Below the pieces are notes generated by a model, which was given only the letters and a program-made list of their open reading frames with translations, ran no database searches and was not told the DNA's origin. A stretch of DNA of 64,000 nt from Rhabdophis nuchalis (taxonomy: Eukaryota; Chordata; Lepidosauria; Squamata; Natricidae): assembly GCA_039707465.1 (NCBI GenBank), contig CM077643.1, positions 332,526,419 to 332,590,418 of the forward strand. The letters run 5' to 3'. A program made the position numbers and the translations under genes. Below, piece after piece: positions 1-11,864 of the stretch (the stretch's first letter is position 1; each line of letters begins with the position of its first letter).

Positions 1-543
1 AAGATAGGAAACTGAAACAATTGAATTATGAAAGTAAGTGGCCTAGGAAATTAGCCAAATTAAATGTGTGCAGGATACGGAATAAATATGGGCTTATATT
101 TGTTCTTACTGCAGAGAAATTTTGAGATTTTGATGATGTCATCGAGGATTTTCTCCCCCCCCCAAGATATTAAGAACAATAGTGACAAAAGATTTTCCAT
201 CCTCCCTACAAATAGGGCCCCAAACACAACATCCCTTACTTCTATCCTAGATATGTATTCTTGAATCCGACTGTTCCTGAATAAAATATTCTTATCAGTG
301 GGCAACTAATTTGTAAAAGAGAAAAAAAGAACCGGAAGAAACCAGAACTCTCAGCATTATTTATCAAGAAAGACTTTGCAAATCAACAGACATTGGACAT
401 CTACAGTATGTAAGGTTTTCTGTTTAAAGATATAAGGACTATACTTCATGTCCATGGTTCATGCATACGTCCTGATTAACAATATATGGTTAAGATATTT
501 CCTTTTCATTTTAGTTTTAGGAAATTTCTGTGGCAGCTAAGAC
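1..543. other. AT-rich stretch, nothing recognised
   Basis: No gene, repeat family or long open frame stands out. The short open frames lack splice context and homology. Confidence 0.5.
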
Positions 544-745
544 CAGGGGTGAGATTTAGCCGGTTTGCACCGATTCGAGTGAACCGGATGTTAATTTTAC
601 ATCTGGTTTGCTGAATTGGTAGTTGCAAGAAGTGGCTGTCCCCCTCCCTCCCCTCCCCCCCTCCCAGGAGTCTCCACGTGGCCTGTTCATCATGCCAGGT
701 AAGTGCAGGACCTGCATGGAGGCTCTGGGAGGGGGGGGGGGAAAC
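544..745 (+). mobile_element. hAT-type non-autonomous element, partial
   Basis: It starts with CAGGGGTGAGATTTAGCCGG and continues with paired 'accgg/ccgga' blocks, as in the GGTGGGTTC-type MITEs elsewhere in this window. It then passes through C-rich and G-rich tracts. No matching 3' terminal repeat or target duplication is visible, so the right end is lost or degenerate. Confidence 0.55.
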
Positions 746-844
746 ATCCATGAAGTCATAAAGAATCAGACATGACAGTGAGTGAACAATGACAAATTTG
801 TAAGATTTGCTAAAGTAGGGTTACAATATGTTGAATTGAATTGA

Positions 845-1213
845 ATGTTTATTTGTATACTGCTCCCTCTCCCCGAAGGGACTCGGGGTGGTGCACAGGG
901 AATATAAAACATAAAAACATACAACAATATAAATATCTAAAATTAAATTAAATTACAATAACCCTGCACTAAAACCTAAAAAGACTAAAACCCTAAACCC
1001 CCTAAAAACCCAATTAAAAATTTAAATGTACAGACTGGAGGTGTGAAAGATAGATTAGGCCAGGCCGGCCAGTTGGAAGAAATATGTTTTGAGCTTTCGG
1101 CGGAAGGAGCGGAGGTCCGGAGTTATTCTGAGGTCGGGGGGTAGGTCGTTCCATAGGATAGGGCCTGCAACAGAGAAGGCCCTTCCCCTGGGAGTCGCCC
1201 GCTGGCATTGCCA
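845..1213 (-). mobile_element. CR1/L3-type LINE, 5'-truncated 3' end
   Basis: The right part reads on the minus strand as the C-terminal end of the L3 ORF (compare the 21.7-24.5 kb copy). The left part is its 3' UTR, with the block 'ccccgaagggactcggggtg'. The element starts abruptly near 1213, as expected for 5' truncation. The tail is GAATT-rich rather than a long microsatellite. Confidence 0.8.
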
Positions 1214-1399
1214 CATGTGAGTTTCACAATTCCATATCCCAAAGGTACTTTTTCAAAGGGCAGCTGGACTTATAACACAGTCCTTCCAGCAGTTCCAAGC
1301 AGGTTCCTCACACATTTGCACTATTCAGGTGGCCCTGAGGGCACAGATAAACTTCCAAGTTCCTCAATGATTCTCAGAAAAAATGCTAATGACCAGATG

Positions 1400-1555
1400 A
1401 CTACAAGTTCCGTCCTCCACCATTCAGTCAGAACTGAAGAGGTTTCTTGGGTGAGAAGCAAAATGTCTTCAAGAAAAAACAAAGGCCAGTTGCCTTTTGA
1501 AAAAAGTACCTTTGGAACAACAATGACCTGGGTGATTGAGAATCTCCATCAACAA
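1400..1555 (+). mobile_element. Penelope-like fragment with damaged hammerhead-like core
   Basis: CTGAAGA at 1434-1440 is followed by a pairable stem (GTTTCT with AGAAGC) and then AAAA where the catalytic GAAA should be. Then comes 'ttcaagaaaaaacaaaggcc', a segment shared with the copies near 35.65 and 48.36 kb. The core G is mutated, so activity is not expected. Confidence 0.5.
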
Positions 1556-1739
1556 AACTCCATATGTTTATTGTATGGCAAAAAAAGGTTAAAGGTTTCT
1601 CCCCCACTTTGCTGCCATCTAGCAGTTATCGAGATTTCGCCTACCAAAATGAACTGTGATTTGACATGTGTAACATCATTTAATAACCTTATCTGTCCTT
1701 CTAGGGTCAAAAATCTGAAAGAAGACCTTTAGTTTATGA

Positions 1740-2708
1740 CAGATGCATTAAAAAAAAAATCCTTTCTCCCCAGCATACATTTGGAAAAAAAACAAACACT
1801 TAATATAAGGTATTATAGAAGCAATAAAGTTTGAAATATAAGAAGAAATTTGTGGACAAAACTCTTAGACAAAGTTGCATACCAAGTTGTTTATTAAGGA
1901 AAGTTGAGAAAAGACAATGAATGCAGATTTTCCAGCATTCAAAACAGATCATACAAATTTAGATAGAAAAGAATAATACTTGAACATCTGTGACATTGAC
2001 ATGGACCAGATTTAGACTAATCTGCACATCCCTTGTAATTAATATTGTGACAGTTTTGTTCTGTATTTAATATGAATAATGGTTCATTAATTCTGTCTAA
2101 ATTTTGCTTCAGAGCATTCATTTTGGTGCTAGATTCAATTATGCATTGTGATTTCCAGTATCCAATTGGCCCAAACTTTGGATTTTAGTACATATGAATC
2201 AACTCTTGGAATAACTCATAGATAGTAGCTAATATTATAATCTATATTATGACATTGATGGATGTGGAATGAAATCTCATGATGTAAGCATGATGGTGCC
2301 AATATATAGATGCAATTTTCAATTTCGGTCATTTTTCCGACTTGTTTACAAGGTTGGAAAGTGACAACTCCATCACTTTGCCATATTGTTGTGCTTACTG
2401 GAGCCTATCCCCTGATAGCCTTTTTCTGTTTAATCATAGATTGAAACTTGTCTTCCAAAGTAAGATAAACTCAGCTGAGAAACAAGGAAAGCAATGCCTC
2501 AAAGAAAAAGAGAATTATTATTTTGGAATTTCTCTAAAAAAAAATGAAATTCTAGGACTCTGTGAATTAATGTCTTTTTGGCAAGCTAAATTTTAATAGT
2601 TTAGGACCTTTTTATGTGAATTTAGTTTCCATTGTGTTTCTGATTGAAAGAAAGGGGCTGATGTTTTTTAGTAGGTCAAGACATGTCATCTTCAAACAGG
2701 ATTTTTGG
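1740..2708. other. unannotated AT-rich sequence
   Basis: I see no repeat family or gene signal here. The 84-codon open frame near 2342-2596 has no coding character that I recognise. Confidence 0.45.
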
Positions 2709-3405
2709 CATTTGCATTGCATTGGCATAGGCATCCTTCAGTCTCAAAAGACTATGATATCATGCTCTGGAAAGAGGTAAAACTGGAGTGTCCTCTCCAG
2801 AGCACAAGGTTTGGGTAGATTAATATGGAGGATAGACTGTTACCCAAGCAGCAGATCCCCCCCTCCTCACATCACTGGTATAGTCCAATGGAATAGCAGA
2901 GCCTATACCAGGGGTGGGCAAACTTTGCAATTTTAAGTCTGAAGGACTTTAGCTTCCAGACTTCCAGAATTCTGGGAGCTGAAGTCCTTGTTGCAAAGTT
3001 GCAAAGTTTGCCCAGCCCTGGCCTATACAATTGGTACCAGCTGCATTGCAGGAGTTACCAGAATGTGGTTGTACAGAGTCACGAACTGCTACCGGGACTC
3101 CGGATTTTGCCTTGAGGTTGACTCCTGAAGCCTTTTCCAGTAGTGGATATTGCCACAAGGCAGTGGAGGTTTGTAATCAGAGTATCCCTTCTAGAAGATT
3201 GTTCTTCTGCTTTATCTGCCGTTGGGGCATAAAGCCCTCTTCCACCTTCAAAACCGTTGACCGTCTTCTTCTGTAACCCTGGAAAGGGGCCCTTATGAGG
3301 TGCTACCAGTCAGGCCAACTGGCTGGACCAAGGTTTTTTTTAAGGAGGTGTTACTCCTCCATCACTCACCCTTTGTCCTGGCTTGTGATAGGCAGAGCCT
3401 GGCTT
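2709..3405. repeat. dispersed reptile repeat, unclassified
   Basis: The motif 'ggcataggcatccttcagtc' followed by an 'agactatga' block and 'ctccagagcacaaggtt' is a repeat type common in reptile and bird DNA. The class cannot be assigned by eye. It is interrupted cleanly by a MITE at 2909-3020. Confidence 0.45.
2909..3020. mobile_element. palindromic hAT MITE (112 bp) with perfect 8-bp TSD
   Basis: It begins CAGGGGTGGGCAAACTTTG and ends CAAAGTTTGCCCAGCCCTG, so the whole element is close to a palindrome. GCCTATAC flanks it on both sides (2901-2908 and 3021-3028). This is one of six related copies in the window. Confidence 0.9.
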
Positions 3406-3409
3406 CCCA

Positions 3410-4451
3410 AACGTTGTGCCCAGGATGGGGGGGGGGGGTTATTTTATTGTTAGCATATTGAGAGGTCAAATCAAGGCTTTAAGATCAGACACTATGACAT
3501 TTTGGAAGACAGATCTCCATGCAGAAGGGTTTCAAGATCATGACATTACAAGACAGTGCACAAAATCACAAGCAATGCTGGGGGAAAATGGCTTTTCCAT
3601 GACTAATACATTATGGTTTTTGGTTTGCCCAGTGCCCCTTTAGTGATGATGTTCTTTTTGTACAGCAGCACACAGACTAAAGATGGCAACGGAAGATAGC
3701 TTTTCCTGCCTTCTTTCTCCTCCTGATTGCTATACCTGGTGGGTGTGTATGGGGGGGGGGGGATGTGTATAAAGTTTCAAGAGAGTTAACAAAAATTCCA
3801 AGGGCTTTCTAGACTGGAGGTCATCACCTCATAATGTTCACATACTGACATCACTATTCAGATTTATCTATAGACCCTTACAAACTACTGATTCATTACT
3901 GGGTTATTTTTTTTCCCTATGCAAGCCATTTTTATTATTTTCAAGAATTAGGTCTGATTGTATTTACACAAAAGGAGGTAATTCTGAACTGATTAGTTAG
4001 CATTGCACACAGTTGGCAGTGAATCATTTTAAAAGTCTAATCATGTTAAGCAGAATGCTGCGTATTAGATAAGCCAGGGCATCTTGCCACTATACATATT
4101 CTGTTCCATTTGATTGAATTTCACATTTTCTACCCATGCCTATATCTCTGTCTTTGTTCCGCATATTTAGTAGGTATTGAGAGCATCACATAGTCTTGAT
4201 AATTTCAAAGAGGAAGAAGAATTTCAGAAATGAGGAAAAGGTCCCAGTTTTGGAATCCCTGGGTTATTTGTCAAATAAACGCATATCTTTTCCAAATGTT
4301 GACATATGCTGCTTTCATGTCATCCTCTCATGTGCCCAGTTCTCCCTTTTCCATCACACTGTTCTCTTTCAAGTTGGCAATATTATAATGGGGATAAGAA
4401 AAAAGGAATTAAGCTAAATAAATTCAAGGCATGACATAAGGAAAATGAAAT
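3410..4451. other. no gene seen; two poly-G tracts
   Basis: Poly-G runs lie near 3426-3437 and 3750-3762. Otherwise this is ordinary AT-rich sequence without a recognised element. Confidence 0.45.
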
Positions 4452-4860
4452 TGTCAGGTCTGCTTCTAACAATAACCAATAAAGAATCCACTAAAAGAAT
4501 TAAGAGTACTTTTACTGGTTATGAAAAGAACAGCATAGATGTAAAGCAAGGTCTGAGGCTTTTGCATGCGAAAGCATACATATCAATATATGTCCAACCC
4601 CCTTTTCCCAATAACCCCCCACCCCATTGTCCAATGCGTAAACCCCTTTGGTGTCATGTGGGTTGAATCTTCAGGAGCATCATCAGGATGGCATGCAAGA
4701 CCATTGACCTTGACCACTGCACGGCCCCAGCCACCGGTATGTGAAGTAGATGGTGAGAATATACTCCCTTCTCCAAATCTCCCTCCTGCACTATACAGTC
4801 CCATTCCCAAATACTAAAGCCCTTCCCTCCCCATTATGGCAGCTGAAGCAAGCAGTAAAG
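4452..4860 (-). mobile_element. possible solo LTR or LTR fragment
   Basis: The left boundary reads TGTCAGGTCTGC, which gives a CA-ending LTR on the minus strand. The adjoining 'aaccaataaagaatcc' and 'acttttactggttatg' resemble the R/U5 layout of squamate LTRs. The right boundary and the target duplication were not found. Confidence 0.25.
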
Positions 4861-5462
4861 CGGAGGCTGACAGAAATACAGCTAAATATAATTTACAACA
4901 CAATACTTTATACTTTTCCATCCCTTTCTATTTAAAAAAAAATCATATTTGCATCTGCTGTATCTATAAATGGACTCAAATATTGCCTTTTGTTCTTTAA
5001 ACTTCTCAATTTCTTCAAGTATGCATTCTTGAAAATTCATCAGCTCCATCAAATCACAATATTTTGCTTGACTCGTTTATTTTTCCTGTATACATTTGCT
5101 CTGGGACTCAATCCTAATCTACTAATTTTGCAGGCTATATTACTATGGTTCTGTCTATTGGCCAATCAGTTTTCAATTCAATCAACATCCATTCAGTACT
5201 GATTCATTCTTGGCAATATCTCTTCTTTTACCCACTTAAATATCTCTGAACTACTTCATTCAATTTACTTTTAATTTTCTCTTGACCTATCCATCTCTTA
5301 TTTCCTTATAACAATGTGGGTAGAAGTGTGCACTTTTCAAGGCATATTTATTCCTCACAACAGGCCATATATTATCTAGTTCTTTCCATTAGAATTGGCA
5401 CCTTTTACCATTTTTACATCAATTATATTTTTAGTAAATGTTTTACACAAATGTATCTATTA
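4861..5462. other. T-rich sequence, nothing recognised
   Basis: AT-rich with no gene or repeat boundary identified, up to the Helitron 5' end at 5463. Confidence 0.45.
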
Positions 5463-5639
5463 TCTATATAAATAAAAATGTAAAATAGTTTGTCCGAATC
5501 CACTAATCTCAAAAACTACTGGGCCGATTTAAACGAAACTTTTAGACAACGTAGCCAAGGACTTCCGATAATAGAATAGCTAATCATTTTGTGCCTAGCA
5601 CACGTGTGTTGTGTACAAATTACACACAAAAAAATGTAC

Positions 5640-6130
5640 TCACTGGACACGGTTTAAGCTCCGTGTAACTCCTCCCATCCGGCTGTACGTCATGGACACG
5701 TAACGGCAGAAAACCGCCTTGAAGGAACGTTGCCAGGGGCAACGTGGAAAGCAACGCATGCGCCTCCCTGTCTGCCTGCAGCTGCTCTCTTCCACAAACA
5801 CGCGCGCGTGCGCACACACACGCACGCAGGGCCACAGGATCAGAAGCGTCCGAGCCCCGTGTGGTAGTCGCCTGGCGGGCGTGTCGGGCGGGGCAGCCGG
5901 CCGTGTCTCCACTAGCTCTCTCCGATGGCCACCGAGGTGCACTTTCCGGAGCCGTTGGAGAGAGCTGGTAGGGGCATGGCCGGCTGTCCTGCCCGCGGTG
6001 CGCCTGCCGGGCGGCGGGGGCTGCATGTCGCGGGGCTCGGGGTCATCGGCGGCGCGGGGCTGGTGGGGGTGGGCATGCAGTGCCCGGACGGCCACGCTCA
6101 CTGTGGGAGGAGGCAGCCCTCGACTCCTCA
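5640..6130 (+). other. GC- and CpG-rich Helitron cargo, candidate captured promoter/first exon
   Basis: This block is strikingly GC-rich against the AT-rich window. An ATG at 5925 in good context opens 'MATEVHFPEPLERA' and is followed by a possible donor G|GTAGGG at about 5967. I do not recognise the peptide. Helitrons are known to capture host gene pieces, and a CpG island with a first exon would look like this. It could equally be an ordinary GC-rich part of the Helitron family; comparison with sibling copies would decide. Confidence 0.35.
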
Positions 6131-6169
6131 GCCCGATATGCCAGCCTTTTCGCTGCTTGCAGAGGGGAG

Positions 6170-6425
6170 GGGGGGAGACTGATACACAGAGAGACAGAGA
6201 GAGAGGGAGAGACGAACAGAGAGATAATGAATGAGAGAGATCGACAGGCACACACACAGTGACAGAGAGAAATGGAGGGGAGAGAGACAGACACACAGAG
6301 AGAATGAGTGAGGGAAAGATAGACAGGCAATCATACGCAAACAGAGTGACAGAGATGGGGGAGGAAGGAGAGAGAGAGACAGAGAGACAGAGAGAATGAC
6401 AGAGAAGGAAGGAGGTGACAGAGGG
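6170..6425. repeat. GA-rich simple repeat inside Helitron
   Basis: Imperfect GAGA/GACAGA repeats on the plus strand, with scattered CACA runs. Long reverse-strand open frames here are low-complexity artefacts. Confidence 0.85.
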
Positions 6426-6539
6426 ACAAAGAGACTAATGACTTTGCCCACCACTGTGTTAGGCACAAGGGAGGGAGGAAGGGAGGGGGGGCCTGGAGGG
6501 GGTTGACTGAGGGGGGGTGGTCTGGGGAGGGGAGGGCTA

Positions 6540-7215
6540 TTTATTTAGGTAGAGGAATATAGAGAGAAGAAGAAATACAGTAGGTAGTTAGGTAAGTAGA
6601 GGGATAAACGAGAGGGATGAATACAGCAGGTACAGGTAGATAGGTACAGGTATATAGAGATACATACAATAGGTAGGTAGGTAGAGGGAGAGAGGGAAGA
6701 ATACAGTAGGTAGGTAGGTAGGTAGGTAGGTAGGTAGGTAGGTAGGTAGAGGGATAGTGGGAGAAATACACTAGGTAGGTAGGTAAGTACAGGGATAGAT
6801 AGAGAGGGAGAAATACAGTAGGTAGGTAGGTAGGTAGGTAGGTAGGTAGGTAGGTAGGTAGGTAGAGGGATAGATAGAGGGAGAAATACAGTAGGTAGGT
6901 AGGTAAGTACAGGGATAGATAGAGAGGGAGAAATACAGTAGGTAGGTAGAGGGATAGATAGAGGGAGAAATACAGTAGGTAGGTAGATAAATAGAGGGAT
7001 AGATAGAGAGTAAGAAATACAGTAGGTAGATAGGTAGGCAGGTACAGGGATAGATAGGGAGAAATACAATAGGTAGGTAGGGGGATGGATAGATAGATAG
7101 GGAGAAACACAGTAGGTAGGTAGGTAGGTAGAGGGATAGATAGGGAGAAATACAATAGGTAGGTAGGTAGGTAGAGGGATAGATAGGGAGAAATATAGTA
7201 GGTAGGTAGGTTGGG
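6540..7215. repeat. GGTA/GATA minisatellite with higher-order unit
   Basis: About a dozen units alternate runs of (GGTA)n with 'gagggatagata' and 'gggagaaatacagta'. Unit length varies with the number of GGTA copies. The same motif in reverse complement occurs in the Helitron at 62957-63482, so the repeat is part of the Helitron family rather than a chance local expansion. Confidence 0.85.
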
Positions 7216-7303
7216 GGTTATACGGTGGTTGTGTGTATGTGTGCAGATTGGTTGGCTATTTAACCAGACTGGGCCACAGCAACGCGTGGCCGGGTATAGC
7301 TAG

Positions 7304-7712
7304 TACACTATAAAAATAGTTCCACAATCAGAACCTTTCATCACTCTTGTATCATGTACTAATTTTCTCAATCATTTATAATATGTGCATTTATGTTTAT
7401 ATTCATTCATTCATTCATTCATTCACTCCCAACCACTCCATTACAAAGTACAACAGCCTCATGAGGCATGAGATCACATATAAACTAGCTATAGTCAAGC
7501 TTTGAAACTGGTTCTCAAGACTCAATTCAGATGTTTCACCATATATCATGCTAGAAGATATCAATAGAGTCCTTATGACAATCCCTATAGTGGTAGACTA
7601 TGTTTGTCTAAAAAATAAATCCCTTCCCACTCATATTGGTGTGTTCTTCAATTTCAAGTCTTCTACGTCTGGAAGACTGGAGTTTCTGTGCAGGATCTTA
7701 GCTGATTGTAGC
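7304..7712. other. no gene; short (ATTC)n run
   Basis: Contains (ATTC)6 near 7401-7425. Nothing else is recognised. Confidence 0.5.
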
Positions 7713-7858
<146 letters not shown>

Positions 7859-8268
7859 ATCCCGCCCTTCTCCACAGAGGACCCAGGGCGGCGCACAGGA
7901 AAATTAAAAACATACAAAATACAATAAATATAATTTAAAAGACTATTAAATAAACCTATCCTGCGCTAAAACCAAATTTTAAAAGCCCAATTTAAAACTA
8001 CATAAAAGTCCCCATGGGAGGTTAGGCTAGGCCGGCTTGTTGAAACAAATATGTCTTAAGACATTGGCGGAAGAGGCGGAGGTCGGTGATGGTACGTAAT
8101 TCAGGGGGTAGGTCATTCCAGAGGGCTGGCCCCGCCACAGAGAAGGCCCTCTCTGTGGGAGCGTATCGGTCTAAGGGATGTATGGGGCAGGAGGCGGTCT
8201 CGCATATAACTAGGCCCCGAGCCATGGAGTGCTTTAAAGATAGTTGTCAGAACCTTGAAGCGCATTGA
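7859..8268 (-). mobile_element. CR1/L3-type LINE, 5'-truncated 3' end
   Basis: The minus strand at 8022-8225 reads an L3 C-terminus, with 'AFSVAGPALWNDLPPELRT' matching 'ALSVAGPALWNDLPPDIRT' in the 21.7-kb copy. The 3' UTR block 'ggacccagggcggcgcacag' and the (ATTT)n tail follow. Homology stops near 8268, which is the truncation point. Confidence 0.88.
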
Positions 8269-8971
8269 ACTCTTCTATACAGAGGGCTTTGATCTTGTTC
8301 CTGAGATCTGTTGGACTCCCTCTCCCAATTTAGCAGTCACCCTCTGAGTGCTCCTACACCACTAGGAGCATGTTGGTCTTTATTTTCATATCCTCTAGTT
8401 TTTCCTTCAGATCCTGGTATCATACGCAGCATGTGTAATAAACTACATATTATTACAAACAACTGAATGGAAACCAAGGGCAGCTGAAAAGATTCCTTAC
8501 TAATTTTTCAGAGATATTTTGATTAATCTTCAGCACTTCATCAAAAGCAAAATGATCTAATGAATTTATTTTGTAAATTTGACACAATACATGATTTGAA
8601 ATCAGTAGATACAGAAGTATGCACTCTATTTTTTTGGGATAATGCAGCTTGAATTTTATTATGAGTGTTTGATCTATGAATGTCATACAAAGTTTGTGTA
8701 AATCAATGTTTGTTTGACCGCATAATTATAATCAAGAGTAAGTCAGACCTAGAGCTGCCTTAGTGTTAATTGTATTTATTATATCCTTAACTGTGAGGTC
8801 AGTTTTAGCATTTTTGTCTGTAGAAATTCAGATGTTATTTCTGTTTAAAATCTTCCTTTCTCATTTCTGTTTATGTGTACGTAAGCTTCCTATCAAGTAT
8901 AGTAAAGTTATAGTATACTGAGAAAATATAATGCTGATTTTTGAAGTAATTCTAATACTAGTGAATAGTTG
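8269..8971. other. unannotated AT-rich sequence
   Basis: No recognised repeat or coding signal. Confidence 0.45.
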
Positions 8972-9506
8972 TGTCCTTCTGGGTTCAGTTCAAAGTGGGG
9001 AAAAGGATACTGGAAACATGGGGGTTTCTTGGAAAGATGGTTTTAATGGTGGACAGGACCACATGGTTTGATGTCCCGAACAGAAAAAGTGATCACATGC
9101 TTCAAGATGTTAGGTGAAGAAGAAAAAAGCACCGAGATGCTGAAAGTCCCTGGTTTCATGCCCTCTGTTGGGTCCCACCCTGGGGCCTCCCGTTCCTGTG
9201 CAAAAAATGCACTCTGGCTGTCAGACTCCCATGGGACCATGCAGTGACAACTCTGTAGGCTGTGTTTTGAGTCCAGGTTTTGTTGAGCATTGCTTCTTCC
9301 CAGGTGCCCTGTGGTGAGATGGCTAATACTATAATGTCTTAATCCCATCAAGCTGGAGCTGAATGGGGATCTTTGTTATGTAGAATAGACCGGGTCAGGC
9401 ATTTTAATGGGCCATTGATAAAGGTGGGGGCTATTAAGGGTGAGTCTGTTTCCTGCCTAAAAACAGACATTTCTTATCCCGGGAAATATAATATTCTGCC
9501 TTTTCA
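8972..9506 (-). mobile_element. LTR-like dispersed repeat, copy A
   Basis: It shares about 500 bp, in direct orientation, with 34664-35162, from TGTCCTTCTGGG to CCTTTTCA. TG...CA ends suit a solo LTR. The minus strand looks better because 'ccattaaaac' lies near that end. No clean target duplication was found and no coding sequence lies between the copies, so they are dispersed insertions rather than one provirus. Confidence 0.45.
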
Positions 9507-10619
9507 ATATTTGTTTTTCTGTTATAGTCAGTTTCTGCCCTTGTGTCAGCTCCTCAGAGCTCCTCTAATGTGAAGAACTGAGTGAGGTGTACAAGATTTC
9601 TCTAGCAAATATAACAATTACTACAGTGACAGCAATTGAAAGAAAATTCACCTGAAAAAGTAGTGGCTAACACTTAACTTTTACAGTTCATAAACAGTAA
9701 TCCAAATAGAGGCTTACAGGCCATCTTTGGTTAGTAAATCAGAAATGTACTAAAGCTTTTTCTACCATACTTCCTGCCAGCTACCCAGTCAGAACATATC
9801 CATATAAAATATGTTCTTTCTTCTTTCCAGTCCCTTCCTTTCCATCTTGCTCTCTTTCTTGGTTTCAGCATAATTGATCCATAAAACATGAATCACTCAA
9901 TATAAATATACTATTAAAAAAACATTTTGGGGCAAAAAAGTCTCACATACCCAGCAAAACAGTGGAATCAAGCACAGGAAAGTACAGGCTACCTCAGTGA
10001 ACATATTGACTCAGATTCCCACCCTGTTTTATTTATGTATTAAATGTATATGCTGCCTATCTCACTTTGCATTTTGAAAAGTGACTGGGCAGCATATACA
10101 TGTACATTTAATCCTGTTTGTTTGTTTGTTTATACTTAGGACGTGAAATGCATTTATACAATTTAGGAAGTGAACAGAAATAGTAAAACAAACAATTATT
10201 GTATAGCAAAACATTCCAATTCAAAATAATTTCATAAAAATACATTTAAAAGATGCTCCTTCTTAAAGAAGGAAGAGAGAAGTAGGAATGATCTCCAAAG
10301 AAATTTGCATTCTGTAGGGTGAGTGTTGTATCTCCTTTTCCATCAGCCCTCCTAAGGAGACTTCTACTAACTTTTGTAAGGGCTTCCCAAGAAAAGCAAA
10401 GGCTTTTCTTTCAAATTCATAGGCTCATGAGACAGGAAAACCTTCAGAGAGCCATTCATTCAGCTGTTCATAACTCTAAAGGTCAACATTAGTGCTGTGA
10501 TGATTTTTTGGGGATATGTTTTAACCATTTTTATTCAAATTTGATGGAAAGCAAATGCTTTCAAAACGGTGATCAAATAAGAAAAACTTTTTGGTGACAT
10601 TCTCATGGATGGTTTACAA
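9507..10619. other. mostly unique sequence with a small fold-back
   Basis: A short imperfect inverted repeat (10039-10057 with about 10088-10112, 'atgctgcc...ggcagcat') is the only structure seen. No gene. Confidence 0.45.
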
Positions 10620-11856
10620 CAGCGGTCACCAACTGGTGATCCATGGACCACTTGCGGTCTGCAAGAACATTTTGGTAGTCCACAGAAAAAATATTTGCAT
10701 CTCTTATATTGCATTAAATCAGGGATCCTCAAATTACGTCCCCTGGGATGGAGACGTGAAATGAATATTTGTGTTGCTGGAGAGAGTCTCCCTCTTCAGG
10801 ATCTTTTTCTGTGGGTCGGAGGGGCAAAGAAATTACAACTGGTAAATTTGGTGAAGAGCCGGAGGGCCTTGTTCCAGTGGGACTGCATCAGGACTTGGAA
10901 CTGGCTGACCATCTCAGCTCGCTGAGCCTCCAAGCACCAGTACCTGCCCTTGCATTCCCACAGGTCTTCCCTCTGCTTGGAAAGCTTATTTTTATTTCTT
11001 GGATTTGTATACTGCCCTATCTCCCCGAAGGGACTCAGGGTGGTGCATAGGTAAATATTAAAAACAATACAAAAATACAATGTAAATACAATAAAAATAT
11101 ATTAAATTTAAACCCGTGCTAAAAACATCTTTAAAACCCATCTAAAATCCCTTACTAAAATCCCTACAATTTGTTATTAACATCTAAGCCAGGCCAGCCA
11201 GATGAAAAAAGTAAGTTTTAAGCTCCTGGCGGAAGAGGCGCAGGTCCGTGATGGTACGAATATTGGGGGGTAGGTCGTTCCAGAGAGCTGGCCCTGCCAC
11301 AGAGAAGGCCCTTCCCCTGGGGGCCGCCAGCCGGCATTGGCCGGCAGACAGCACCCTGAGGAGGCCCTCCCTGTGCGAGCGGACAGGACGGAGAGAGGTA
11401 TGTGGTAGGAAGCGGTCTCGCAAATACTCAGGTCCCGTGCCATTGAGCGCTTTAAAGATGGTTATCAGTATCTTGAAGCGCACCCGGAAGGCCTTATGCT
11501 TGTAGACCTCTGTGAGGTGCTTCTCTGTGAGCCTCCTTCTCAATCAGATCCAATTTGAATTGATCTGTTTTGCCAACTCTTTCTTGTAATGGCTGCTTAG
11601 CTCCAACAACTGCTTCCGGTTGGAGCTCTAAGGAGCCAGGTGGGGAGGGGAGGAGTGGCTGGGAGGGGAGGGGCGAGTAGAGGCCAGCAAGACACCCCTC
11701 AACATGAATGGCATTGAGTTGGCCATGCCCACCCAGTCACAGGACCACCTAGCCATGCCCACCCACCCAGTCATTAGGCAGATCATATTAGTGTTCCACG
11801 GGATTTTAAATTATGAATTTAGCGGTCTCTGAGGTCCAGAAGTTTGGAGACCCCTA
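10620..11856 (+). mobile_element. hAT-type element with nested L3 insertion
   Basis: The left end is CAGCGGTCACCAAC. The right end read inward is TAGGGGTCTCCAAAC, an imperfect terminal repeat. GTTTACAA is duplicated exactly at 10612-10619 and 11857-11864. A second hAT-like left end (CAGGGATCCTCAAATTACG) begins near 10730, so an inner element may be present too. An L3 LINE end sits at 10985-11500. Confidence 0.78.
10985..11500 (-). mobile_element. CR1/L3-type LINE 3' end nested in a hAT element
   Basis: The minus strand reads 'FRVRFKILITIFKALNGTGP' through 'GPALWNDLPPNIRTITDL', matching the L3 C-terminus. The 3' UTR 'ccccgaagggactcagggtg' follows. The 5' truncation point is near 11500, where sequence changes to unrelated codons. 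No microsatellite expansion here, only 'tttatttttatttc'. Confidence 0.88.
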
Positions 11857-11864
11857 GTTTACAA

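Larger units (their letters stand above)
5463..7303 (+). mobile_element. non-autonomous Helitron, complete (1841 bp)
   Basis: The 5' end is TCTATATAAATAAAAATG, followed by the typical Helitron block 'aaaaactactgggccgattt'. The 3' end is a 6-bp stem hairpin (GGCCAC 7272-7277 with GTGGCC 7286-7291), 8 nt before the terminal CTAG at 7300-7303. The element sits between host A (5462) and host T (7304), as rolling-circle insertion predicts, with no target duplication. Inside are a GC-rich block (5640-6130), a GA-rich block (6170-6425) and a GGTA/GATA minisatellite (6540-7215). No Rep/helicase coding sequence is present, so it must move in trans. A shorter relative lies reversed at 62957-63482. Confidence 0.88.

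Noticed and set aside
1208..1732. 174-codon plus-strand open frame
   Set aside because: It overlaps a Penelope-like fragment, has no recognisable domain and no splice context.
5640..6466. Long Ser/Leu-rich reverse frames
   Set aside because: They arise from the GA-rich simple repeat and the GC-rich block in the Helitron.
6541..7155. 204- and 174-codon Tyr/Leu/Pro/Thr-rich reverse frames
   Set aside because: Translations of the GGTA/GATA minisatellite.
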